A stretch of 8,020 nt of DNA from an uncultured bacterium (GTDB lineage: Bacteria > Patescibacteriota > Minisyncoccia > Phycocordibacterales > CAWITU01), in NCBI GenBank assembly GCA_903958115.1, contig CAJBRS010000103.1, forward strand, positions 1 to 8,020, given 5' to 3'. The position numbers were made by a program, and so were the translations under genes. Within the stretch, counting starts at the first letter, position 1; the number at the start of each line of letters is the position of its first letter. Below, piece by piece: positions 1 through 4,861 of this stretch. The notes under the pieces were generated by a model. The model searched no databases. It was not told where the DNA came from and saw nothing but the letters and a program-made list of their open reading frames with translations.

Positions 1-369
1 AAGACAGAATTGAACGGAGGATCAAATCCAAAGATTATTAAAATGAGATTAGCTAGAGAAATTGTGACCCTTTATCATGATGAGGTCGCAGCATTAAAAG
101 CGGAAGAAAATTTTGAAAACACCTTCAAGAAAGGGGATATGCCAGAAGACGCCTTGAAAGTTGAAGCAAAACAAAACTCCCACCTCGCCGAGCTGTTAGT
201 AGAAAATAAAATAGTTGAATCAAAGACAGAATTTTCTCGTCTAATAAAAGATGGTGCCATATCCGAAGTTGAAAACGGAGAAAAAATCACCGACCGTGAC
301 TTTAAAGTCACTAAAAATCTAAATCTAAGAATCGGCAAAAAAAGGTTTGTGAAAGTGGTCTTAAAATAG
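1..369 (+). CDS. tyrS: Tyrosyl-tRNA synthetase, C-terminal part (5' end outside window)
   Basis: The reading frame is open from base 1 to a TAG stop and gives 122 residues of the C-terminal end of tyrosyl-tRNA synthetase, the cytoplasmic enzyme that attaches tyrosine to tRNA-Tyr. The first visible part, with NPKIIKMRLAREIVTLYH, matches the helical segment that follows the catalytic Rossmann domain in this family. The remainder, from about visible residue 60, resembles the S4-like RNA-binding domain: a LAELLVENKIVESKTEFSRL helix pair, then the short strands ending RIGKKRFVKVVLK. The catalytic HIGH and KMSKS motifs lie upstream of the window. A TTG at position 10 could be taken for a start, but the frame continues in from the edge, so this is a fragment. 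The last codons and the stop lie inside the left arm of a long inverted repeat. Assignment rests on family recognition from memory. Confidence 0.9.
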   Translation, partial: KTELNGGSNPKIIKMRLAREIVTLYHDEVAALKAEENFENTFKKGDMPEDALKVEAKQNSHLAELLVENKIVESKTEFSRLIKDGAISEVENGEKITDRDFKVTKNLNLRIGKKRFVKVVLK

Positions 370-464
370 TCATACAAGAAAATACCCAATCAAGAGACCG
401 CTCCGGGGCGCTTGCCCGAGTCTTAGTCTCTTGATTGGGTATTTTCTTGTATGACTATTTTAAG
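360..464. terminator. Perfect 39-bp inverted repeat, probable bidirectional terminator
   Basis: Bases 360-398 are the exact reverse complement of bases 426-464. The 27-base centre (399-425) is GC-richer and can form a smaller inner stem (CTC and GGG against CCCGAG, one bulged C). In the plus-strand transcript the stem may extend by three more pairs including wobbles, and is followed by a T run at 467-471. The structure sits between the stops of tyrS (367-369) and the convergent acidic gene (470-472), and the left arm contains the tyrS stop. Position and T run favour a terminator serving tyrS. Evidence for the minus direction is weaker because no T run directly follows the outer stem. The stem is far longer than the usual intrinsic terminator. 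Confidence 0.6.
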
Positions 465-469
465 GCTTT

Positions 470-631
470 TTACGCAACTTCTTCCAATTCCCCGTCATCA
501 TTCATAGTGAAGGGAGCTTCCTCAGCTTCATCTTCTTCTATTGGGCCTTCATCAGCCAAGTCAGCATCTGTTTCATCTTCTTCTATAGGATCCAAAGGGT
601 CTAAAACACCATCATCGTTGTTAAAATCCAT
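470..631 (-). CDS. Small, highly acidic protein of unknown function (53 residues)
   Basis: An ATG at 629-631 opens a 53-codon frame ending in TAA at 470-472. The product begins MDFNNDDGVLDPLDPI and has 12 Asp and 12 Glu, with no Lys, Arg or His at all. The hexamer PIEEDE occurs twice, at residues 15-20 and 30-35, suggesting a small internal duplication. There is no signal peptide, membrane segment or recognisable domain, and it is probably disordered and cytoplasmic. Support for a real gene comes from an upstream promoter-like pair (678-705), its position with ruvC upstream on the same strand, and the terminator-like repeat just after its stop. No Shine-Dalgarno sequence is visible, as for most genes here. 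Function is not recognised. An acidic protein could mimic nucleic acid or be a ribosome- or chaperone-associated factor, but nothing in the sequence decides this. Confidence 0.6.
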   Translation of the reverse strand: MDFNNDDGVLDPLDPIEEDETDADLADEGPIEEDEAEEAPFTMNDDGELEEVA

Positions 632-656
632 ACGTGATATAACTTAATTTAGTAAA

Positions 657-671
657 CACGACGTTGTCGTG
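657..671 (-). other. Small perfect hairpin at the presumed 5' end of the acidic-gene transcript
   Basis: CACGAC (657-662) and GTCGTG (666-671) form a 6-bp stem with a 3-base loop. If the promoter at 678-705 is real, transcription would start at about 671-672, putting this hairpin at the very 5' end of the mRNA. It could protect the message or bind a regulator as a DNA palindrome. It is too short and lacks a T run, so it is not a good terminator for ruvC. Confidence 0.4.
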
Positions 672-677
672 ACCATA

Positions 678-705
678 TTTGTATCAAATTAAAATTTTTC
701 TGCAA
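678..705 (-). promoter_or_regulatory. Candidate sigma70-type promoter for the acidic small gene
   Basis: Read on the minus strand there is TTGCAG (700-705), a 16-base spacer, and TACAAA (678-683) preceded by TGA, an extended -10 form. The layout is the same as the stronger promoter at 4735-4762 (TTGACA, 16 bases, TGA then TACAAT). It lies just after the ruvC stop and about 45 bases upstream of the acidic gene's ATG. Confidence 0.4.
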
Positions 706-710
706 TAGTC

Positions 711-1196
711 TTATCCCTGTGGATAACTTTTGCTGGCAAAAAAGGTCAAACCACAAGCAATTGCATCATATTCATCGTCGTGGGGTATCTCTTTATTTAT
801 AGTAATTAATCGGTCAATCATAGAAATAACCTGCTTTTTGTCGGCACGTCCTGACCCTGTAACAGCGACCTTGATTTGAAGGGGGGTATATTGGTAAAAC
901 TTTAAACCGTTTTTCATTGCTTCGTAGGTAATAGCTCCGCGGGTTTCCGCTACGTTCATCGCTGTTTTTTGGTTACTGTTAAAAAACAGTGTTTCCATGG
1001 CCAAAGCTTCAGGTTTGTATTTTTTAATAACAGTCTCAACTTCTTGACCTATTTCAAGTAGTCGATCATTAAAAGGAATTTTTGCTGAAGTTTTAAAACA
1101 TTCAGAAAAAAGGAGAACCTCCTTGTTCCTTGGTAATTTTTCTATTATTGCAACGCCGAGGCGCTCGTACCCCGGGTCGATAGCGAGTACTTTCAT
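711..1196 (-). CDS. ruvC: Crossover junction endodeoxyribonuclease RuvC
   Basis: A 161-residue protein of typical RuvC length. RuvC cuts Holliday junctions symmetrically as a dimer with bound metal ions, working with the RuvAB branch-migration motor. The expected acidic residues are present: D7 in AIDPGYERLG, E68 in AMETLFF, and D141 and D144 in HDDEYDAIA. FFNSNQKTA (71-79) and GSGRADKKQV (114-123) are also family signatures. The start is the ATG at 1194-1196. It lies two bases after the yebC stop, so the two genes are almost certainly cotranscribed and probably translationally coupled. No Shine-Dalgarno sequence is seen. ruvB is two genes upstream on the same strand, but no ruvA lies in the window. 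The C-terminus ends soon after the last catalytic Asp, which is normal for the family. Confidence 0.95.
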   Translation of the reverse strand: MKVLAIDPGYERLGVAIIEKLPRNKEVLLFSECFKTSAKIPFNDRLLEIGQEVETVIKKYKPEALAMETLFFNSNQKTAMNVAETRGAITYEAMKNGLKFYQYTPLQIKVAVTGSGRADKKQVISMIDRLITINKEIPHDDEYDAIACGLTFFASKSYPQG

Positions 1197-1198
1197 GA

Positions 1199-1729
1199 TT
1201 ATTCTACGTTTGTATAAACGTTCTGGATTTCGTCATTATCCTCAAGTTCATCAACGAGTTTCTCTAGTTTTAGAAGATCTTCGTCTTCTAGATCAATTGT
1301 TGTGTTGGCAATCCATTCTTGCCCATTTTTTTCAAAAGCCCAACTAGCAGCCCCGATTTCGGCTAGATTTGATCCATTTTTTGAGAGAATAAATTTTACT
1401 TCTTGGGCAGCTTTGTTTCTGTTGTCAGTAAGAGCCTCGATAATCATCGCAGATCCTCCTGGTCCATAAGCCTCGTAAGTGATCGCTTCCATGCTCCCTG
1501 CCTCATTGCCAAGACCTTTCTTCACAGCTCTGTCTATAACATCTTTCGACATGTTTTCTTTTCTGGCCTTTTCAATAATAAAAGCTAATCCTGGTGAATT
1601 AATATCACCCTTAGCTTTTTTTGATTCTGTAGTAATAAGACGAGAATACTTCGAGAAGATTTTGCTTTTCTTGGCATCCGTTGACGCTTTCTGATGTTTA
1701 ATTTTTGACCATTTATTGTGTCCAGACAT
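1199..1729 (-). CDS. yebC: YebC/PmpR (TACO1) family protein, short form
   Basis: A 176-residue member of the YebC/PmpR/TACO1 family. These proteins were long annotated as transcription regulators, and more recent work ties them to relieving ribosome stalling at proline-rich stretches. The N-terminal signature MSGHNKWSKIKHQK, the central ITYEAYGPGGSAMIIEALTD (83-102) and KNGSNLAEIGAASWAFEKNG (117-136) are clear. The C-terminal LVDELEDNDEIQNVYTNVE (158-176) matches the normal family ending. Usual members have about 240-250 residues, so roughly 65-70 residues between WAFEKNG and the end appear to be missing. Both flanks are in frame and intact, so this is a compact variant rather than a broken gene. 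The start is ATG 1727-1729 with no Shine-Dalgarno sequence. It sits between ruvB and ruvC, a common yebC-ruv arrangement in bacteria. Confidence 0.92.
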   Translation of the reverse strand: MSGHNKWSKIKHQKASTDAKKSKIFSKYSRLITTESKKAKGDINSPGLAFIIEKARKENMSKDVIDRAVKKGLGNEAGSMEAITYEAYGPGGSAMIIEALTDNRNKAAQEVKFILSKNGSNLAEIGAASWAFEKNGQEWIANTTIDLEDEDLLKLEKLVDELEDNDEIQNVYTNVE

Positions 1730-1736
1730 ATGGGTA

Positions 1737-1764
1737 AGTATATATTATGAAGTATAAAGTATGA
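1737..1764. repeat. Four tandem 7-bp units related to AGTATGA
   Basis: The 47-base gap between ruvB and yebC contains four successive heptamers: AGTATAT, ATTATGA, AGTATAA and AGTATGA, followed by AG. The same unit appears twice in tandem plus AG within polA at 7234-7249, and once at 5866-5872 upstream of tsaE. The units are imperfect and AT-rich, so slippage or chance could contribute. The exact heptamer phase is what makes it notable. Confidence 0.55.
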
Positions 1765-1776
1765 AGAGGGTGGGTT

Positions 1777-2775
1777 TTATAATAATTTTTCTTGAAGGTT
1801 TTCTGGGAGAGAAAGGTTTAGGTGTTTGTAGGCTAGGGCTGTAGTGACACGTCCGCGGGGAGTTCGATCAATAAAGCCGAGTTGGATTAAGTAGGGTTCA
1901 TTAAATTCTTCGATAGTAGCCTCTTCTTCAGAGAGTGCGGCGGCGATTGTGTTTAGTCCAACAGGCCCACCACCAAACTTGTTTATGATTGTTTCTAAGA
2001 GCTTTCTGTCAGAAACAGAAAGTCCCTCGTGATCAATACCAAGAAGTTCAAGAGCCTCATTCACGATTTCTTTCGAAAGATTTATTTTGCGAATTTGTGC
2101 TAAGTCGCGACAACGCTTTAAAAGATAGTTAGCGGTACGGGGGGTGAAGCGACTACGCACGGCAATTTCGTGGGCAGCAGAGTCCTCGAGAGTTACTCCT
2201 AGAATTTTTGCTGAACGAGTAATGATTTGGATTATTTCTTCGGTTGTATAAAACTCAAGGCGAAAAGTTCCTCCAGAGAAACGTGAACGAAGAGGGGATG
2301 ATAGAAGAGAGATTCTTGTTGTTGCTGCAATTAGTGTAAAAGCAGGTAGCTCTAATTGAATAGTTCGAGCAGAAGGGCCTTTGCCAATAATTATATCGAG
2401 CAACCCTGACTCCATGGCTGGGTATAGGACTTCCTCGATGGTTTTATTTAGACGATGAATCTCGTCAATAAAAAGAATATCTCCTGCAGACAGGTTGGTT
2501 AAAATGGCTGCGAGATCCCCGACTTTTTCTATGGCTGGTCCGGAGGTGATTTTAATTTGAGAGGCTGTTTCTTTGGCAATTAGATGAGCCAGAGTAGTTT
2601 TTCCAAGGCCTGGAGGGCCATAAAATAAGATGTGTTCAGGTGGATGGTTGCGTTCTTTGGCCGCTGTTAGCAAAATATTAAGATTGTCTTTAATATTTTT
2701 TTGTCCAATATAATCATCCCAGCGAGAGGGGCGTAATGTCTGGTCTAGGAAGATTTCATCTGGGTTGCTTGACAT
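1777..2775 (-). CDS. ruvB: Holliday junction branch migration helicase RuvB
   Basis: A 332-residue AAA+ ATPase of normal RuvB length. It forms hexameric rings that pump DNA through RuvA-bound Holliday junctions. Domains in order: an N-terminal RPSRWDDYIGQ segment; Walker A GPPGLGKT (53-60); Walker B LFIDEIHRL (101-109); sensor 1 ATTR (151-154); the arginine-finger region PLRSRF (161-166); sensor 2 FTPRTANYLLKR (210-221); and the C-terminal winged helix with GGGPVGLNTIAAALSEE (268-284) and PYLIQLGFIDRTPRGRVTT (294-312). All catalytic motifs look intact. After PLRSRF the sequence reads SGGTFRLEFY, apparently slightly longer than the usual form at this point. The start is the ATG at 2773-2775, with no Shine-Dalgarno sequence. 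It is followed by yebC after 47 bases and then ruvC. The partner gene ruvA is not visible here. Confidence 0.96.
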   Translation of the reverse strand: MSSNPDEIFLDQTLRPSRWDDYIGQKNIKDNLNILLTAAKERNHPPEHILFYGPPGLGKTTLAHLIAKETASQIKITSGPAIEKVGDLAAILTNLSAGDILFIDEIHRLNKTIEEVLYPAMESGLLDIIIGKGPSARTIQLELPAFTLIAATTRISLLSSPLRSRFSGGTFRLEFYTTEEIIQIITRSAKILGVTLEDSAAHEIAVRSRFTPRTANYLLKRCRDLAQIRKINLSKEIVNEALELLGIDHEGLSVSDRKLLETIINKFGGGPVGLNTIAAALSEEEATIEEFNEPYLIQLGFIDRTPRGRVTTALAYKHLNLSLPENLQEKLL

Positions 2776-2828
2776 AAAAATTATTCTATGCTAGGATACT
2801 AGTAAAGATATTAGTGAAGTTTCCAAAA

Positions 2829-2971
2829 CATAAATCTCTAAGCAATGAAACCCGTAAGGGTCTATTGGTATGGCTTACAGGACATCCTGGTACGGCTTGA
2901 CCGTTTCTGGGGTTATCCTTAAAGTCATAACTAACTTTTAACTCATTGAAAGGATTGCTTAGAGATTTATG
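2829..2971. repeat. 143-bp element bounded by a perfect 18-bp inverted repeat
   Basis: Bases 2829-2846 are the exact reverse complement of 2954-2971. After two mismatches the match resumes for four more pairs (CCAA 2823-2826 with TTGG 2974-2977). The 107-base interior holds smaller stems on the plus strand: ACCC-GTAA-GGGT (2850-2861), CAGG-ACAT-CCTG (2878-2889), ACGG-CTTGA-CCGT (2892-2904) and GTTAT/ATAAC (2912-2931). It also has a short direct repeat, GGTATGGCTT (2868-2877) and GGTACGGCTT (2889-2898). The right arm includes the pilB stop codon. It could be a structured RNA, a terminator or leader between pilB and ruvB, or a small MITE-like insertion. No target-site duplication is evident. 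I do not recognise it as a named RNA family. Confidence 0.6.
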
Positions 2972-4683
2972 GCTTGGACCGGCTCTGTAGACTCAGGTTC
3001 ACTATAGTAAAGATCTGCTTCTAAATCAACCACTCTTTCTAGTTCATCTAAAGAAGTCACTCCTGTCAAAACTTTCTTGACACCATCTTCTGCCATGGTC
3101 AAAATTCCCTGAGGTCTTGCGGCCTTCCAGATTTCTCTTTCGCTTGGACTACTCTCGACAACATCCTCGATATTCTTATCAATTGTAATAGCTTCGTATA
3201 CACCCAATCGGCCTCTAAAGCCGGTTTTGTTGCATTTGTCGCAGCCCTCACCTGTGTAAGCCTTTATCTCTCCAGTTGGTTTTTCATCAGCAGGCATTAC
3301 ATTTACGATTCTTTGTAGGAGTTTTTTCTTTTCGTCTGTTAGAGGAAATTCTTTTTTGCAATCAGGACAAATTTTTCGTACTAATCGTTGTGCCATCGTC
3401 AAACTAAGAGCCGAAGAAAGAACTCGAGAGTTAGCCCCAAGGTCTATCAGGCGGGGGAAAGCTCCTGCAGCATCGTTTGTGTGGAGTGTTGAGAACACTA
3501 AGTGGCCAGTCAAAGAAGCGTTGATAGCAATTTCTGCTGTCTCGCCGTCTCGGATTTCACCGACCATGATTACGTCAGGGTCTTGTCGGAGTGCTGCTCG
3601 AAGGCCGGACGCAAAAGTATATCCTTGCTTTGTTTCTACCTGTGTTTGGACAACTCCCGGTAGGTGGTATTCGATAGGGTCTTCGATGGTGATGATTTTA
3701 ATTTCTGAGGTATGAACTTTTTTGAGGAAGGCATATAGAGATGTGGTTTTTCCGGATCCTGTTGGTCCGGTAATCAGAATCATTCCATTTGGGCGAGTGA
3801 TTTCGTGTTCAAGCAACTTCAATAATTTAGGAGGAAATCCAAGATCTTCCATTGGTACGGAAATGGAGTTGGGGTTAAGGATACGCATAACGACGGACTC
3901 TCCATATGCCCCTGGCAATGTAGAAGTACGAATTTCCATATCAGTGTTATAAATTTTTACACTGAATCGTCCGTCCTGAGCACTATCTTTAATATTCAAT
4001 TTGAGATTTGAAAGAAGTTTTAATCGAGAAAGTAAGGAATTATAGGTGTCTTTGTCGAATTGTAAAATATCAATAAGAACTCCGTCTAATCTGTAACGTA
4101 TTTTTGCAAAAGTCTCCTCCGCTTCAATGTGTATGTCAGATGCTTTATTGGAAATAGCTCCAGCCATGATAATAGCAAGGAGTTTAGATGTGCGGTAAGT
4201 CTTTTTTAGACCTAAGGCTTCCGTGATGAGTTTACTAATGTCTTCAATTGAATGTACTTGTTTTACGAAATTTTCTACTTCATCACTGGATATATCAAGT
4301 GATCCAGCTTTTGTTTCAAAAGCAAAAGAAATTTCTTTATACATTATCCAAGCTTTTTCCAAGCTCTTAGAACTACAAATAAAAAGCTCTGGAATATAAC
4401 CGCGATCTTTTAATACTTGAAGAGAATTTTTTGTTTCGTCTTTTTGCGGGGTGGCTGCAGCTACTTGAACTTTTTTACCAACAATTCCAAAGCAAGCTAT
4501 TTTATTAGCTCTAGATTCTTGTTCATTAATGAGTCGGAGTGCGTCGGTGTTGATGGGAATGCCAGTTAGATCAATGTAGGGGATATTATAACGAGACCCT
4601 AGAAGCTGTGCTAAATCTTCTTCCTCCTGAGTATAGAGATCGTGGATCTTTTTATTTTGTTTGTCTTCATCAAATTCAATCAT
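2959..4683 (-). CDS. pilB: Type IV pilus / type II secretion assembly ATPase (PilB/GspE family)
   Basis: A 574-residue member of the PilB/GspE/MshE group, the cytoplasmic hexameric motor that extrudes pilins by ATP hydrolysis. The N-terminal part (about 20-120) resembles the MshE-N/T2SSE-N domain. The motor domain has Walker A GPTGSGKT (306-313), the Asp box TIEDPIEY (332-339), the Walker B region PDVIMVGEIRDGETAEIA (369-386) and the His box STLHTNDA (398-405). Two CxxC pairs, C439/C442 and C481/C484, form the expected zinc site. The length is typical and all key residues are present. The start is the ATG at 4681-4683 with no Shine-Dalgarno sequence. The stop lies inside an inverted-repeat arm, so the last residues (AINL) may reflect that element. 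It is transcribed divergently from the secreted Cys/Pro-rich protein gene. No other pilus genes are in view, and PilB versus GspE cannot be separated by sequence alone. Confidence 0.93.
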   Translation of the reverse strand: MIEFDEDKQNKKIHDLYTQEEEDLAQLLGSRYNIPYIDLTGIPINTDALRLINEQESRANKIACFGIVGKKVQVAAATPQKDETKNSLQVLKDRGYIPELFICSSKSLEKAWIMYKEISFAFETKAGSLDISSDEVENFVKQVHSIEDISKLITEALGLKKTYRTSKLLAIIMAGAISNKASDIHIEAEETFAKIRYRLDGVLIDILQFDKDTYNSLLSRLKLLSNLKLNIKDSAQDGRFSVKIYNTDMEIRTSTLPGAYGESVVMRILNPNSISVPMEDLGFPPKLLKLLEHEITRPNGMILITGPTGSGKTTSLYAFLKKVHTSEIKIITIEDPIEYHLPGVVQTQVETKQGYTFASGLRAALRQDPDVIMVGEIRDGETAEIAINASLTGHLVFSTLHTNDAAGAFPRLIDLGANSRVLSSALSLTMAQRLVRKICPDCKKEFPLTDEKKKLLQRIVNVMPADEKPTGEIKAYTGEGCDKCNKTGFRGRLGVYEAITIDKNIEDVVESSPSEREIWKAARPQGILTMAEDGVKKVLTGVTSLDELERVVDLEADLYYSEPESTEPVQAINL

Positions 4684-4734
4684 TTGAGGCTTATTTTATC
4701 ACAGTTTTTTCAGTAGGGGCTATATTTGTACCCA

Positions 4735-4762
4735 TTGACAATTTAGCTAAATATGATACAAT
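4735..4762 (+). promoter_or_regulatory. Near-consensus sigma70 promoter with extended -10
   Basis: TTGACA (4735-4740) is a perfect -35 box. A 16-base spacer leads to TACAAT (4757-4762), which is preceded by TGA giving the extended -10 element. Transcription should start near 4769, giving a leader of about 93 bases before the ATG at 4862. This is the strongest promoter I can see in the window. Confidence 0.8.
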
Positions 4763-4777
4763 ATAGGAAAACAAAAA

Positions 4778-4818
4778 CTCCTTCATAAATTTGGCACAGT
4801 GCTAGATTTATGAAGGAG
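4778..4818 (+). promoter_or_regulatory. Leader hairpin carrying a Shine-Dalgarno-like and an anti-Shine-Dalgarno arm
   Basis: CTCCTTCATAAAT (4778-4790) pairs perfectly over 13 bases with ATTTATGAAGGAG (4806-4818) around a 15-base loop that contains the palindrome GCACAGTGC. The left arm includes CTCCTTC, which is also complementary to the identical GAAGGAG at the true ribosome binding site (4847-4853). The RNA therefore has two mutually exclusive pairings, one leaving the ribosome site free and one covering it. With the hairpin formed, the site is open. A six-codon frame (ATG 4810, stop at 4828-4830) also lies here. No T run follows, so this is not a terminator. Confidence 0.6.
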
Positions 4819-4846
4819 CGAAGAATTTAAACAACAACAGAAACAA

Positions 4847-4855
4847 GAAGGAGGG
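4847..4855 (+). promoter_or_regulatory. Strong Shine-Dalgarno site
   Basis: GAAGGAGGG contains the full AGGAGG core (4849-4854) and ends six bases before the ATG at 4862. It is the only strong ribosome binding site seen in front of any gene here. The other starts (ruvC, yebC, ruvB, pilB, tsaE, polA and the acidic gene) have none. This fixes the start of the downstream gene and suggests high translation. Confidence 0.85.
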
Positions 4856-4861
4856 ATTCTC

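Noticed and set aside
10..369. A complete small gene starting at TTG 10
   Set aside because: The frame is open upstream to base 1 and the content is the C-terminal end of tyrosyl-tRNA synthetase, so this is the tail of a longer gene.
75..389. Minus-strand 104-codon frame over the tyrS end, beginning MGIFLYDYFK
   Set aside because: It lies antisense to a well-supported tyrS. Its first residues are identical to those of the plus frame at 435-647 only because both begin in the two arms of the inverted repeat, so this is not a gene family.
435..647. Plus-strand 70-codon Ser-rich frame
   Set aside because: It is the antisense of the acidic small gene; Ser codons mirror the Asp/Glu-rich codons of the other strand. 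It starts in the inverted-repeat arm and has no ribosome site.
2776..2828. A promoter for ruvB just upstream of its start
   Set aside because: Several AT-rich -10-like words occur on the minus strand, but none pairs with a -35 at proper spacing.
2829..2971. Retron-type non-coding RNA, suggested by end-pairing repeats around nested hairpins
   Set aside because: There is no reverse transcriptase gene nearby, and I could not identify the conserved branching-site context.
2829..2971. tRNA, SRP RNA, RNase P RNA or a common riboswitch
   Set aside because: I found none of their hallmark motifs: no T-loop GGTTCGA, no SRP tetraloop with asymmetric loop, no P4 core and no known aptamer core.
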